Shown here: positions 30,081-40,961 of the stretch, piece after piece | Layout: the number at the start of each line of letters is the position of its first letter | Position numbering within the stretch: the stretch's first letter is position 1 | NCBI RefSeq assembly: GCF_028293835.1 | Contig: NZ_JAQGNX010000184.1 | Coordinates: 1-64,000 of the forward strand | Direction of reading: 5' to 3' | Length of the DNA: 64,000 bases | Source of the DNA: Pseudomonas sp. | GTDB lineage: Bacteria; Pseudomonadota; Gammaproteobacteria; Pseudomonadales; Pseudomonadaceae | Translations under genes and position numbers: made by a program | Notes under the pieces: model-generated | What the model saw: only the letters and a program-made list of their open reading frames with translations | What the model was told of the DNA's origin: nothing | The model's database searches: none

Positions 30081-30845
30081 TCAGGCGAGGCTCAGCGACA
30101 CGGCTGGCAGCCCATTAATCTTGCCCTCTGCGATGCCGGGCCCTTCAACCACATACATGCCGGTAAACGAACCACAGGTAATCACTGTGTCCTTGTTCAA
30201 CGCCAGGCCTTTACCGGTGTGATGGTTGACCAGCCACGCCAGCAGACGACGTGGATCGCCCGCCGGATTGGCCGGTTTACCGGGCACGATGTCTTGGCCG
30301 GCGAAGGTGAATGTCATCTGCGGTTCGGCGAAAGGAAAATCCTCGCGGTACTCGATGAATTCGCCTACCGCTAGCGCGCCGTGATTGAGCAAGTCGCCCA
30401 AGGCCAACAACGGTTCTACCTTGGGCCAAGCCGCAAAACGGCTGGCAACCAGCTCGATGGTTGCGGCCATGTAGCCGATGCCTTGACGGACCTCTTCGTC
30501 GGAATACGCCTCGGCGCGGGGTGCAAAATCGCGATTGAAGCGGAAGGCGATTTCCAGTTCCAGTATTGGCGGAAAATACGCGGCTTTTTCCACGCTGCTG
30601 CCGCTGGGTAACAGGCAGTCGGCAGGCAATGGCGCACCCTGAATCGGGCCAGTGTGAGATTTTGAACCGATTTTCCAACCACCTGCCCGTGATCCGCGCA
30701 GGCGCAAAATCTCTTGTTGCAGTGCATAGGCAGCCCCTGGGTCGGCCGGCACTTGGTCTGCGGGTATTTCAACGATGGGCTGACGATCACGACCGGCGTC
30801 GACAATCAATTGGGCAATGCTGGACGTGAGAGCGGTGTCAGTCAT
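30081..30845 (-). CDS. 2-keto-4-pentenoate hydratase / 2-oxo-hexenedioate decarboxylase family protein
   Basis: [41 protein letters not shown] at 30845 preferred. Confidence 0.85.
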   Translation of the reverse strand: MTDTALTSSIAQLIVDAGRDRQPIVEIPADQVPADPGAAYALQQEILRLRGSRAGGWKIGSKSHTGPIQGAPLPADCLLPSGSSVEKAAYFPPILELEIAFRFNRDFAPRAEAYSDEEVRQGIGYMAATIELVASRFAAWPKVEPLLALGDLLNHGALAVGEFIEYREDFPFAEPQMTFTFAGQDIVPGKPANPAGDPRRLLAWLVNHHTGKGLALNKDTVITCGSFTGMYVVEGPGIAEGKINGLPAVSLSLA

Positions 30846-30926
30846 GGGGGCAGTTTCCTTCAACACTTGAATGTGGAACCCGCGCTCGTCCGGTAAGGAG
30901 TCTGCACGGGGATAAAACGTTTCAGA

Positions 30927-32243
30927 TCATTTGCCGACAGTAACCGAAGCCCGGCGCGGGTGCTGCTCGTCTGTCACGACAACCCCGGTGGGCAGGTTAG
31001 TCACGCATTCGAACTTGTTCTCAGGCTTCATGCGGAACGCCAGAATAACCCCGATTGCCATCAGTAACATGCTGCCGACAAAAGGCAGATCCCAACTGCC
31101 ATATCGGTCGATCAGGTAGCCGGAAACCACTGGCGAAAGAATCGCCGCAGCAGCGGAACCGGTGCTCATGATGCCGCTCGCGGTGCCGCTGAACTCTGGC
31201 GCGATGTCCATTGGAATGGCCCACATCGGACCAATCATCATTTCGGCAAAGAAGAAGCCGCCCGCCAGGCAGGCCATTGAAATGTACATGTTGTGGTTGA
31301 ACATGACCGGGAGCAGGCACGCCAAGGTCAGAAACATGCACACCGCAACCATCCAGCTGCGGGACTTCTTCAGCGATCCGGTTTTGATCAGCAGTTTGTC
31401 GGTGACCAGGCCACCGACCGTGTCGCCAATTACTCCGGCGAAGAATACGGCTGAGGCAAACACTGCGGATTTTTTCAGGTCCATGTTGTAGCTGTGCAGA
31501 AAATACTGAGGAATCCACGACAGGAACAACCACAGGGTCCAGCCGTAGCAGAAGTAAACGATGGTCACCGGCGCCATGCGTTTGAACAGCGCTTTCCATG
31601 GCACCTTCGGCGCGGGGCCTTTGGGTGCTGGCAGCACCGCCAGTTCTGCCGGGGTAATGAGCGGGTGATCTTTAGGGTGCTCGGTGAAAACGAATGCCCA
31701 AACGACTACCCAGACCAGACTTATCGCCCCACAGACATAGAACGCCATGCGCCAGTTGTAAGCGGCCATCACGGCCACGATCACCGTCGGCGCGACGGCG
31801 TTACCGATGCGTGCCGCCGAGTGGGTGATGCCTTGGGCAAAGCCGCGTTTTTCTTTGGCCACCCAGCGTGTCATTGCTGCGGTGGCAGCCGGGAAGGTCG
31901 CGCCTTCACCCAGGCCCAGCAGCAGGCGGGCGGCGAGCATTGAATAGAGGCCGCCAGCGAATCCGGTCAGAATGGTCGCCACGCCCCACAGCAATCCGCA
32001 AAAGATCAGCGTTCGGCGCGCGCCATATTTGTCGCTGATCCAGCCACCAATGACCTGAAACACCAGATAAGGGTAGGCGAAGGCAGAAAATACCAGGCCG
32101 ATTTGAGTATTGGACAGGCCGAACTCGGCGCCGAACCCAGAGGCTGCGGTGCTGACGTTGACGCGGTCCAGATAAGTGATGAAGTACATGACGCAGAGCA
32201 TGAGCAACACCATGCTCGTCGGGCGTAGACGAAACAGTTTCAT
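30927..32243 (-). CDS. MFS transporter, anion:cation symporter (ACS)-like
   Basis: MYFITYLDRVNVSTAASGFGAEFGLSNTQIGLVFSAFAYPYLVFQVIGGWISDKYGARRTL; 12-TM pattern. Confidence 0.94.
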   Translation of the reverse strand: MKLFRLRPTSMVLLMLCVMYFITYLDRVNVSTAASGFGAEFGLSNTQIGLVFSAFAYPYLVFQVIGGWISDKYGARRTLIFCGLLWGVATILTGFAGGLYSMLAARLLLGLGEGATFPAATAAMTRWVAKEKRGFAQGITHSAARIGNAVAPTVIVAVMAAYNWRMAFYVCGAISLVWVVVWAFVFTEHPKDHPLITPAELAVLPAPKGPAPKVPWKALFKRMAPVTIVYFCYGWTLWLFLSWIPQYFLHSYNMDLKKSAVFASAVFFAGVIGDTVGGLVTDKLLIKTGSLKKSRSWMVAVCMFLTLACLLPVMFNHNMYISMACLAGGFFFAEMMIGPMWAIPMDIAPEFSGTASGIMSTGSAAAAILSPVVSGYLIDRYGSWDLPFVGSMLLMAIGVILAFRMKPENKFECVTNLPTGVVVTDEQHPRRASVTVGK

Positions 32244-32349
32244 GACGCTATCTCCAGTTTCTTATTGTTCGTGCGGCGAAGCACGCTAGGTCGGGATAGA
32301 TCTTTTATTGTTCTATTGATTGTGGGGCATCAGGTGAATCAACCGGCCT

Positions 32350-32384
32350 CCTACAGAGAGTCTACGTGCTACCCGATCTGTAGG
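32350..32384. repeat. Short inverted repeat (REP-remnant-like) upstream of the MFS gene
   Basis: CCTACAGA ... TCTGTAGG. Confidence 0.5.
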
Positions 32385-32416
32385 AAGTATCGACAGTTCC
32401 GTGGCAGTGGGGAATT

Positions 32417-33628
32417 TCAAGAACGACGCAACGGCACATCCTGTGAACCGAGGAAGTCCATGGCCGCAATCACGCCGCTGCCGTTGAGCTTCACTCCGGC
32501 CATTTTCAGGCCCATCTCGCAACCGGTCAGCGTGGCCATCAGGGTCAGGTCGTTGCAATCACCCAAGTGACCGATGCGGAACATGCGGCCTTTCATTTTG
32601 CCCAGGCCAGTGCCCAGCGACATGTCGAAGCGCTCATAGATAATCTTGCGCACGTGATCGGCATCGATCCCCTCTGGCGTCATCACACCGGTCAATACCG
32701 GGCTGTAAACGCTCGGGTCAGCACACTGAATATCCAGGCCCCAGGCGTTTACCGCGATGCGGCATGCTTCAGCCAAGCGGTTGTGCCGGGCAAAAACATT
32801 GTCCAGACCTTCATCCAGGATCATGTCCAGCGCTTCGCTGAGGCCATACAGCAGGTTGGTGCTTGGGGTGTACGGCCAATAACCGGTTTTGTTCATTTCA
32901 ATGATGTCGTCCCACGCCCAGAAACTGCGGGGCAGACCGGCTGTTTTGCTGGCGGCTATGGCCTTGGGCGAGATCGCGTTGAAGCTGATGCCGGGCGGCA
33001 ACATCAAGCCTTTTTGCGAGCCGGAAATGGTCACGTCAACGCCCCATTCGTCATGACGGTAATCCGCTGAGGCCAGGCCCGAAATGGTGTCGACCAGCAA
33101 CAGGGCAGGGTGCCCGGCGGCGTCCATGGCCTTGCGCACAGCGGCGATGTCAGAGGTGACGCCGGTACTGGTTTCGTTATGCACTACGCAGACCGCTTTG
33201 ATGCTGTGCTGGGAGTCTTCACGCAGGCGCGCCTCGATCATCTCCGGCTTGAGTCCTTGGCGCCACCCTTCAACGCCGGGCAACCCGATGAACTCCGGTT
33301 TCAGGCCCAGGCTTTCGGCCATTTTTTTCCATAAGGTAGCGAAATGCCCTGTTTCAAACATTAATACGCTGTCGCCGGAGCTCAAGGTATTACACAGCGC
33401 AGCTTCCCAGGCGCCGGTACCGGAGGCTGGGTAAATGACCACTGGGTGTTTGGTTTTGAACACCTGCTTGATGCCGTCAAGCACCTTCAGGCCGAGCTCG
33501 GCGAACTCCGGGCCGCGGTGGTCGATGGTGGGGTAGCTCATCGCCCGAAGAATGCGATCAGGAACAGGACTTGGACCAGGAATTTGTAAAAAATGGCGGC
33601 CGGCAGGGTGAAAATCGAGCTTTACCAT
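32417..33628 (-). CDS. Alanine/serine--glyoxylate aminotransferase family protein
   Basis: HFLQIPGPSPVPDRILRAMSYPTIDHRGPEF; PLP-Lys region TISGSQKGLMLPPG. Confidence 0.92.
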   Translation of the reverse strand: MVKLDFHPAGRHFLQIPGPSPVPDRILRAMSYPTIDHRGPEFAELGLKVLDGIKQVFKTKHPVVIYPASGTGAWEAALCNTLSSGDSVLMFETGHFATLWKKMAESLGLKPEFIGLPGVEGWRQGLKPEMIEARLREDSQHSIKAVCVVHNETSTGVTSDIAAVRKAMDAAGHPALLLVDTISGLASADYRHDEWGVDVTISGSQKGLMLPPGISFNAISPKAIAASKTAGLPRSFWAWDDIIEMNKTGYWPYTPSTNLLYGLSEALDMILDEGLDNVFARHNRLAEACRIAVNAWGLDIQCADPSVYSPVLTGVMTPEGIDADHVRKIIYERFDMSLGTGLGKMKGRMFRIGHLGDCNDLTLMATLTGCEMGLKMAGVKLNGSGVIAAMDFLGSQDVPLRRS

Positions 33629-33647
33629 GGACGTTTTCCTTGTTGTT

Positions 33648-33667
33648 GTATTTTGAATTCAAAATAC
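33648..33667. promoter_or_regulatory. Perfect 20-bp palindrome, putative GntR operator
   Basis: GTATTTTGAATTCAAAATAC between a GntR gene (33782..34507) and the divergent aminotransferase gene. Confidence 0.7.
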
Positions 33668-33781
33668 CATAGCAGGACTTGAAGCTACGTCAACCACAAT
33701 AATTTCACCTGATAACCAGCATCCATTGGGCCAAAGCACAAAAAATGGATTAAGATCGTTTCAGCCATTTGAGGATTTTGT

Positions 33782-34507
33782 ATGCAAGATTCAGATTTCA
33801 TTACGGAAAAGGTCGGTGTTCGGCAATTGCCCAGGGTCGAGCGTCAACGTCTGCACGACACCGTCGTCGAGCACCTGCGTAGCTTCATTATTGAAGGTGT
33901 GCTGGAGGCTGGCAGAAAGCTGAATGAGCGTGAATTATGCGAAACCCTTGGCATCTCCAGAACGCCATTGCGCGAAGCACTCAAGGTTTTGGCGGCGGAA
34001 GGCTTGATTGAAATTTCGCCCAATCGCGGCGCCAGTGTTGCGCGCATGTCCGAGCTGGAGATTCGCGAGGCCTTTGAATTGATGAGCGGCCTGGAAGCGT
34101 TTTCCGGCGAGTTGGCGTGTGAGCGAATCACCGCCGAAGAGTTGGCAGAGGTTAAAGCGCTGCATTACGCCATGGTGGTGTGCAAAAACCAGCATGATTT
34201 GCCGGGGTACTACCAACGCAATCGGGCGATTCACGATTTAATCAACCAGGCAGCGCGTAACTCTGCGCTGCGTCAGGCCTACCAAGCGCTTAACTTCAGA
34301 TTGCAGGCGCTGCGTTTTCGCTCCAACTACCAAGCGCCAAAATGGGACCGTGCGGTACACGACCATGAGCAGATGATCGAGGCGCTGGAAGCCCGTGACG
34401 GCAAACGCTTAAGCTCGATCCTGCGCCATCACTTGCTGGAAAAACGCGATGCATTGATGTTGATGGTTCGGCAGGACGATGAGCATGTGCGGTCGATTCG
34501 TAGCTAG
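33782..34507 (+). CDS. GntR (FadR/FCD) family transcriptional regulator
   Basis: GRKLNERELCETLGISRTPLREALKVLAAEGLIEISPNRGASV. Confidence 0.92.
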   Translation: MQDSDFITEKVGVRQLPRVERQRLHDTVVEHLRSFIIEGVLEAGRKLNERELCETLGISRTPLREALKVLAAEGLIEISPNRGASVARMSELEIREAFELMSGLEAFSGELACERITAEELAEVKALHYAMVVCKNQHDLPGYYQRNRAIHDLINQAARNSALRQAYQALNFRLQALRFRSNYQAPKWDRAVHDHEQMIEALEARDGKRLSSILRHHLLEKRDALMLMVRQDDEHVRSIRS

Positions 34508-34587
34508 CGGGTTACAGTTTTTCATGAGGCGGTGGCCGAGTTCGGGCTACCCTTGCTGCAAATCCATTCGCAGCGAAGGGCATCAAG

Positions 34588-35352
34588 ATGACTTGGTCGG
34601 CCAAGCAATACACGGCTTTTGAAGACGAACGTACCCGCCCGGTGCGGGATTTGGTGGCCGCTATTCCTGATCGGGAGGTCCGCCTTGCCATCGACCTGGG
34701 CTGCGGCCCGGGGAACTCCACTGAAGTGCTTGCCGAGCGCTTTCCGGAGGCTGCGGTGAGCGGCATCGACAGTTCAGAGGACATGATCGCTGCCGCCAAC
34801 AAACGTCTACCAGCGATGCAGTTCGAAGTCAGCGATATCGCTGGCTGGAAGCCGGCGCAGCAGTACGATGTCATCCTGGCCAACGCTTCATTGCAGTGGG
34901 TGCCCGATCACGATGCGCTGTATCCGCGATTGGTCAGTCAACTGGCGCCAGGTGGCAGCCTCGCAATCCAGACCCCCGACAACCTTGAAGAACCCGCGCA
35001 TCGAATGGCGCGAGAGATCGCCGCAACCGGGACTTGGGCCAGTAAGATCGGTGGCCAGATGCATCCTCCCCGTCACGCCGCTGGGTACTACTATGACCTG
35101 CTGACAGCGCATTGCACTCGGGTTGATGTGTGGCGAACCACGTATTACCACCCATTGGATGGCGGCGCGCAGGCAGTGGTTGAATGGTTCAAGGGTTCGG
35201 CATTACGCCCGTACCTTGCGCCCCTCAGCGATGCGGAAAAGGCCGAGTTCCTGGCGCGGTACCTGGCCGCCATGCAAGAGGCCTATCCGGCCGCCGCTAA
35301 CGGTAAAGTGCTGTTGCCGTTTCCAAGGTTATTTATCGTCGCTACTCGGTAA
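34588..35352 (+). CDS. tam: Trans-aconitate 2-methyltransferase
   Basis: Full-length Tam-like pattern: TWSAKQYTAFEDERTRPVRDLVAAIP, LAIDLGCGPGNSTEVL, LANASLQWVPDH. Confidence 0.92.
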   Translation: MTWSAKQYTAFEDERTRPVRDLVAAIPDREVRLAIDLGCGPGNSTEVLAERFPEAAVSGIDSSEDMIAAANKRLPAMQFEVSDIAGWKPAQQYDVILANASLQWVPDHDALYPRLVSQLAPGGSLAIQTPDNLEEPAHRMAREIAATGTWASKIGGQMHPPRHAAGYYYDLLTAHCTRVDVWRTTYYHPLDGGAQAVVEWFKGSALRPYLAPLSDAEKAEFLARYLAAMQEAYPAAANGKVLLPFPRLFIVATR

Positions 35353-35532
35353 TCCCTCTGACCTGCAGGCGGTTCAGCTGCTGCGGAGCCGCTACCACCG
35401 ACAGTCACGTCGCTTGAACCATGTTGAAAACCTGTACGTCTATCACGGTAATGCCGACCTGTCGCGTTTGCGTACATGCCTTCCCTGCGCCTCGACGGTT
35501 TACAGCAACGTTTGACGTAAAGGAAAACAACA

Positions 35533-36546
35533 ATGAATCCAGAAGATTTGGCTACCTCCAGGCGCCGCCTGATGCAGGGCGTAGCCTTGACTGCTGCGGC
35601 TTCGTTGGTGGTCCCGGCCTTCGCCCGAGCCGACGAGGCTAAAACCACCACGGCTGCGCCGCCGGTGCCCATTGGTGACCCGAAAAATGGTCGGCCAAAA
35701 CCGCCTTTTGCTGAGCAAAGTCAACCCTGGCCCGGGCTGGCTAGCAAGATGTCACCGCAGCCTGATCACGGTGAAACCAGTTATCAGGGGCGAAACCGGT
35801 TGCTGGGACGCAAAGCCCTGATCACTGGCGGTGACTCCGGCATCGGTCGGGCAGTGGCCATCGCCTTCGCCCGGGAAGGCGCCGACGTTGCCATCTGCTA
35901 CTTGCCCGCTGAAGAATCCGACGCCCAAGAGGTGGTTAAGTTGATTCAGGACGCGGGACGTAAGGCGGTAACGGTTCCGGGGGACATTCGTGAAGAAGCG
36001 TTTTGCCGCGACATGGTCGACCGAGCCGTCCAAGGCCTGGGCGGGCTCGATATTTTGGTGAACAACGCGGGTCGACAACACAGTTTCGATTCGATACTCG
36101 ACATCAGTACCGAAGACTTCGACTGGACGCTGAAGACCAATCTTTATGGGATGTTCTGGATTACTAAAGCGGCAATCCCGCACCTGCCAGAAGGCGCGGC
36201 GATCATCAATACCGCCTCGGTGAATGCCTATGATCCATCGGCCAACCTGCTGGATTACGCCATGACCAAAGCCGCCATCGCCAACTTCAGCAAAGGGCTG
36301 GCAAAACAGATGATCAAGCGCGGTATACGGGTCAACGCCGTCGCGCCGGGGCCGTTTTGGACCCCCTTGCAGGTCAGTGGTGGCCAGACCATGGAAAAGC
36401 TGAAAGCGTTTGGCAGTGATACACCTATCGGGCGCCCCGGACAGCCGGTGGAGATTGCTCCGATTTACGTGCAGTTGGCGGCAAGTGAAGCGAGCTACAT
36501 CACCGGCCAAGTGTTTGGTGCATCGGGCGGCGCAGGCCAGCCATGA
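35533..36546 (+). CDS. SDR family oxidoreductase with Tat-like leader
   Basis: SRRRLMQGVALTAAASLVVPAFARA leader; TGGDSGIGRAVAIAFAREGADVAI; NNAG; YAMTKAA. Confidence 0.92.
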   Translation: MNPEDLATSRRRLMQGVALTAAASLVVPAFARADEAKTTTAAPPVPIGDPKNGRPKPPFAEQSQPWPGLASKMSPQPDHGETSYQGRNRLLGRKALITGGDSGIGRAVAIAFAREGADVAICYLPAEESDAQEVVKLIQDAGRKAVTVPGDIREEAFCRDMVDRAVQGLGGLDILVNNAGRQHSFDSILDISTEDFDWTLKTNLYGMFWITKAAIPHLPEGAAIINTASVNAYDPSANLLDYAMTKAAIANFSKGLAKQMIKRGIRVNAVAPGPFWTPLQVSGGQTMEKLKAFGSDTPIGRPGQPVEIAPIYVQLAASEASYITGQVFGASGGAGQP

Positions 36547-36589
36547 TCGAAACGGTCAGCTCACAAACCAACGACACAAAGGAGATGAA

Positions 36590-36748
36590 ATGAACCCGGC
36601 ACGAGTAGTTGTACTGACATGCAGTCTGTTGTTTCTGCATGGCTGCTTTGACAAATCGGATAACGAAACCAAGAACAACACCGATGGCAGTAAATCGTCG
36701 GTTCAGATGCAAAAATCCGATAGCAACGAGAACAGCAACAATAAATAG
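36590..36748 (+). CDS. Small lipoprotein (52 aa)
   Basis: MNPARVVVLTCSLLFLHGCFDKSDN: leader plus lipobox LHGC; GGAG upstream. Confidence 0.6.
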   Translation: MNPARVVVLTCSLLFLHGCFDKSDNETKNNTDGSKSSVQMQKSDSNENSNNK

Positions 36749-36788
36749 CAGGTCTGCTTGAGGCTATTAACTGGATGAGGGTAACGCT

Positions 36789-37016
36789 ATGTCTGACGAC
36801 ATGTCTTATTTCGGTATCGGTATTGCGGTGATTATCTTGCTGGTCGACCTATGGGCGATTGTGAGTGTATTTCGCAGTGAAAAAACCACAGGCACCAAAG
36901 CCGCGTGGGCGATTGGGCTGATTGTGTTTCCAGTGTTGGGACTCATCGTCTGGGGCGTGGCAGGGCCCAGAGGGGTGAAGGCTGGGCCGACATCACCCGA
37001 GCATAGCAAGGGTTAG
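36789..37016 (+). CDS. PLDc N-terminal domain-like small membrane protein
   Basis: DLWAIVSVFRSEKTTGTKAAWAIGLIVFPVLGLIVWGVAGPRG. Confidence 0.8.
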   Translation: MSDDMSYFGIGIAVIILLVDLWAIVSVFRSEKTTGTKAAWAIGLIVFPVLGLIVWGVAGPRGVKAGPTSPEHSKG

Positions 37017-37080
37017 CGATGCCTTGCCGGGTGCAGGCAGTGCGTGCACTGCGCCCGGCAATGGCGAGCGCGCCCAAGGA

Positions 37081-39252
37081 TTAATCTGCCCCTAGGATCG
37101 CCCGAATACGTTCGCTGAAATCATTAATGCTGAACGGCTTGGCCAGCACGTGGGTAGCGGGTTTTGCGTTTTCGTTTAGCTGCAGGTTTTTTGCAAAGCC
37201 GGTGATGAACAATACCTTTAGCTGCGGATGCCGAACGCGCAACAACGCGGCCAGTTGCTGTCCGTCGAGTCCACCGGGCAAGCCGATGTCCGTTACCAAC
37301 AAATCAATATGTTCGAGCTTTTCCGCACGGCTTAATGCTGATCGACCGTCAATGGCCTCCGGCACGGTGTATCCCAGGTCGGTGAGCAACTCGATCATGA
37401 CCTGCCGTACCACTAACTCATCATCTACCAGTAGCACTGTTTCACCCGTTGCCCGGGGCAATGGCTTGGACGTTCTGGACTGAAACGAGATGTCATCGGC
37501 TGCTATCCGGTGCATTGGAAAGTTGAGCACGATGGACGTGCCGCTGCCCATTTGACTACTGATCTGAGTATGCCCACCGGATTGTTGAACGAAGCCGTAA
37601 ATCATGGAAAGGCCCAGGCCGGTGCCCTCTCCTGACTGTTTGGTGGTGAAAAATGGATCGAAGGCGCGCTCCATTACCTCTCGGGTCATGCCGGTGCCAG
37701 AGTCCGTTACGGTGATGCTTATGTAGTCGCCATCGGGTAAATCCTGGCCTCGGGGGAGGGGGCGTTCGACTTTCGCGTGGCTGGTTTTTATCGACAGCGA
37801 GCCACCGTTGGGCATCGCATCGCGCGCATTGATCGCCAGGTTTAAAATCGCGTTTTCCAACTGGTTCGGATCACACAGAATCGAGCCGTTGGCGCTCAGC
37901 AGCGTTTCCAGTTCGATGCCGGGGCCAACGGTCCGTCGCAGCAAGTCCTCAAGCCCGGCGACCAGTTTGTTTGGATGGATGACCTTGGGCTCCAGCGTCT
38001 GCTGCCGAGAGAAGGCCAATAACCGATGAGTTAATGCCGCCGCACGTTGCACAGTGGATTTAGCCAAATCGATATAAGAGGGCAGCTTATCCACTTTGCC
38101 CTGGGATAATCTCAGTTGCATCAGCTCAAGACTGCCGAGGGTGCCGGCCAGCATATTATTGAAGTCATGTGCCAACCCTCCCGTCAGTTGTCCGACCGCT
38201 TCCATTTTCTGGCTTTGGCGAAGTTTTTCCTCGGTGGCCTCGCGTTCTCCCTGTTCTTTGACCAATGCCAATGTACGCTCAACCACGCGCTCTTCCAGCG
38301 TTTCGTTCCAGTCACGTAGGGCCGACTCGAGGCGCACGCGCTCTTCAATGTCCTCAATGGTTCCATACCACTGCAAACACTCACCCTGACCGTCCAGTTG
38401 AGGAAACGCTCGGATTCTGAACCAGCCATACTCGTCGCCGTTTTTGCGCAACGGAGCGCTGACGTCATAAGGCGCTTTGGTCTGGACTGAGTGGGCCCAT
38501 GCATCGGCCATCTGTTGCTTGTAGTCGCGATGGCACACCTGTAGCCAGCCAGACTCGAGGGCTTGATCCCGAGTAAGACCGGTCAGTTGCAGCCAGCGTT
38601 GATCAAATGATGTAACGCCGCCTTTGGCATCGGCCGTCCAGATGATTTGCGGATTGAGCTCTACCGCTACCCGAAAGTGTTCCTCGCTGCTGCGTAACGC
38701 TAACTCGGAGGCCTTGATTTCATCCAGCGCGCGAAAGCGTTCTACCGCTCCCGCGATAAAATTGGCGTAGGTTCGCAGGAAGTACACATCGCGCGGAGGA
38801 AAGGCTCGAGGGGTTTTACTGGCGACTTCAAAAATCCCAAAGGGGGACTTTCCGTCCACCACGAGAATCGGCACATTAGCCAGTGCCTGAACGCCGTGTT
38901 CAAGCAGGAAGGGCGCATAGCGGAAACGTTTTTCGAGGCTGACATCGGCTGAAATGACCGGGTTTTTCGAATGAAACGCATAGCCTTCAGACAGGCCAGG
39001 GTCGGACGGTACCTTCAATTGACCCACTACATGGGATTGCCAGCCGACCCCGGCACGCACTTGCAAAGAGCGACCGTCGTCGCACAGCATCATGATCTTG
39101 GCAAAATCCGTATTCAGCGCGTCACGCACCAAGCCGCACGCTTGTTGCAGAATCTCGTCAAGACTCGGCGACTTCAGCGCGAGTTCTCCAAACTGAGCCA
39201 AGGCATTAAGTCTGCGTAACAGCGCTGGCTGTAACTTATGTGATTCGGTCAC
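37081..39252 (-). CDS. Hybrid sensor histidine kinase (GAF-PAS-HisKA-HATPase-REC)
   Basis: H-box [44 protein letters not shown]...[15 protein letters not shown]. Confidence 0.94.
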   Translation of the reverse strand: MTESHKLQPALLRRLNALAQFGELALKSPSLDEILQQACGLVRDALNTDFAKIMMLCDDGRSLQVRAGVGWQSHVVGQLKVPSDPGLSEGYAFHSKNPVISADVSLEKRFRYAPFLLEHGVQALANVPILVVDGKSPFGIFEVASKTPRAFPPRDVYFLRTYANFIAGAVERFRALDEIKASELALRSSEEHFRVAVELNPQIIWTADAKGGVTSFDQRWLQLTGLTRDQALESGWLQVCHRDYKQQMADAWAHSVQTKAPYDVSAPLRKNGDEYGWFRIRAFPQLDGQGECLQWYGTIEDIEERVRLESALRDWNETLEERVVERTLALVKEQGEREATEEKLRQSQKMEAVGQLTGGLAHDFNNMLAGTLGSLELMQLRLSQGKVDKLPSYIDLAKSTVQRAAALTHRLLAFSRQQTLEPKVIHPNKLVAGLEDLLRRTVGPGIELETLLSANGSILCDPNQLENAILNLAINARDAMPNGGSLSIKTSHAKVERPLPRGQDLPDGDYISITVTDSGTGMTREVMERAFDPFFTTKQSGEGTGLGLSMIYGFVQQSGGHTQISSQMGSGTSIVLNFPMHRIAADDISFQSRTSKPLPRATGETVLLVDDELVVRQVMIELLTDLGYTVPEAIDGRSALSRAEKLEHIDLLVTDIGLPGGLDGQQLAALLRVRHPQLKVLFITGFAKNLQLNENAKPATHVLAKPFSINDFSERIRAILGAD

Positions 39253-39309
39253 GGAATGTATTCCATTGTTACGCCCAACAACGCGGGCCTGTTTATCCGG
39301 TAATAGCGT

Positions 39310-39921
39310 TCACGTGCCCGGCGCACGCAAGTATTCGGGCGTCAATCCGTTGAACCAGAGCAAGATCATTGAGACCAGGATTGTGACTAAAACCAGTAAC
39401 CCGATGCCCCAGACACTTGCCGAATACAGCAACCCTTCTTCTTCGCGTAAGCGCATGAACGTTGGCAGGCCGACGAACAGCAAAAACGTCGAGTACAGTG
39501 CCGCAATCATCAATACCGTGACGGCCAGCCAGCGGCTGGGGTACAGGCCGGCAATCCCGGCGATGAAGAACGGAGTGGCGGTATAAGCGGCAAAGCCAAT
39601 GCATTGATTGAGGGTTGGGCGGGCGTCGAAAGTGCGAGACATCCAGCGGATAAATCCACCCACTATGGCGACACCGATGAGGATCGTCACAAAGAGCAAA
39701 CCGCAGAGTCCCATGGCACTGGCTGAACTGAGTTTTACCGTTTCGTCTTTGGCCAGGCTCCAGCCTACAAACGTCGTACCGATAAACAGGCAAACCGTAG
39801 GAATAAGCGCCAGTAATAACAAATGCCCGACATAGTGCCGCGGCTTTTGTTCCTCATCTTTACGAATGCTCGCCCAGACGAAATTGGGTTGGGTAAACAA
39901 CTTTATAAAGTGCGCAGACAT
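39310..39921 (-). CDS. Yip1 family membrane protein
   Basis: Five hydrophobic segments, Yip1-like pattern (LTQPNFVWASIRKDEEQKPRHYVGHLLLLALIPTVC). Confidence 0.8.
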   Translation of the reverse strand: MSAHFIKLFTQPNFVWASIRKDEEQKPRHYVGHLLLLALIPTVCLFIGTTFVGWSLAKDETVKLSSASAMGLCGLLFVTILIGVAIVGGFIRWMSRTFDARPTLNQCIGFAAYTATPFFIAGIAGLYPSRWLAVTVLMIAALYSTFLLFVGLPTFMRLREEEGLLYSASVWGIGLLVLVTILVSMILLWFNGLTPEYLRAPGT

Positions 39922-40052
39922 CGCAGCCTCCTAAACGTCTGATGGCCGGTAAACCGGACCTTATGACGTATTGAGGCTTGTGATGAAGAAGGGTTGCATC
40001 TTTTTTTACCAGCGGTGAGTCTGACATCGGTCAGACCCTCTGCAACGCTGCT

Positions 40053-40886
40053 TTAGAACGGTTTGTCACCCAGAATTGTCGCTCGATGCATGACTCGACG
40101 CTGTGGCCGATAGTCATCGACGGCATAGTGCTGGGTGACGCGGTTGTCCCAAAAAGCCAAGTCGTTGGCTGCCCAGCGCCAACGCACGGTAAATTCCGGG
40201 CGGCTGATGTGGTTGAACAACAGGGTTAACAGCGCGGCACTTTCGGCAGGCTGTAATTCGTTGATACGTGTGGTGAAGCCGTCGTTGACGAACAACGCTT
40301 TACGCCTGCTTATCGGATGGGTACGGATGACCGGGTGTGACAACGGCGGATGGTCGCGGCGGGTTTGTTCATAACGTGCAAGGTCATCCGGGGTGCTACC
40401 AAATCGTTCAAGGGGAAATGACCTGGTGAAGTCGTGGCTCGCTGTCAGCCCGTCGAGCATCTTGGCCAAGGGCGCGGATAAGGCCTCATACGCGGCTATT
40501 CCGCTGGCCCACAGCGTATCTCCGCCAAAAGGCGGCACCTGTTTGGCGCTGAGTATGGCCCCCAGGGCAGGAGCCTCGAGGAAGGTCACATCGGTGTGCC
40601 AGGATGCGTTGTCGCGCAGATCGACAACGTCGGTATCAAGCAGCAGCAACTCCGGGTGTTGCGGTACATTCGGGTAAAGCGGATGGATGTGCAGCTTGCC
40701 GAAACCGGCGGCAAAGCGAAGGTGCTGTTCGGGGGTCAACGGCTGATTGCGAAAAAACAGCACTTGGTGCTGCAACAGTGCCTGTTCAATCGCCGCGTAG
40801 TGTTCTGCGTGCAATGGAAGGCTGAGGTCAATTCCCTCTATTTCGGCACCAAGGGCCGAGCCTATGGGAGTGATGGTCAGGCTCAT
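40053..40886 (-). CDS. tauD: Taurine dioxygenase
   Basis: [25 protein letters not shown]; Fe-binding WHTDVTF and TQHYAVDDY...RVMHRATI. Confidence 0.92.
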   Translation of the reverse strand: MSLTITPIGSALGAEIEGIDLSLPLHAEHYAAIEQALLQHQVLFFRNQPLTPEQHLRFAAGFGKLHIHPLYPNVPQHPELLLLDTDVVDLRDNASWHTDVTFLEAPALGAILSAKQVPPFGGDTLWASGIAAYEALSAPLAKMLDGLTASHDFTRSFPLERFGSTPDDLARYEQTRRDHPPLSHPVIRTHPISRRKALFVNDGFTTRINELQPAESAALLTLLFNHISRPEFTVRWRWAANDLAFWDNRVTQHYAVDDYRPQRRVMHRATILGDKPF

Positions 40887-40932
40887 GATCGGACTCGAAC
40901 GGTGCGCGTGGGAGACCACGCGGTAAATGAAG

Positions 40933-40952
40933 GCGAGGCCTTACGGCCTCGC
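40933..40952. other. Perfect 8-bp-stem hairpin at the tauA-tauD junction
   Basis: GCGAGGCC-ttac-GGCCTCGC. Confidence 0.6.
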
Positions 40953-40961
40953 AGCGGTCAA

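Noticed and set aside
35752-36510. 252-aa minus-strand ORF opposite the SDR gene
   Set aside because: Mirror ORF of a well-supported SDR.
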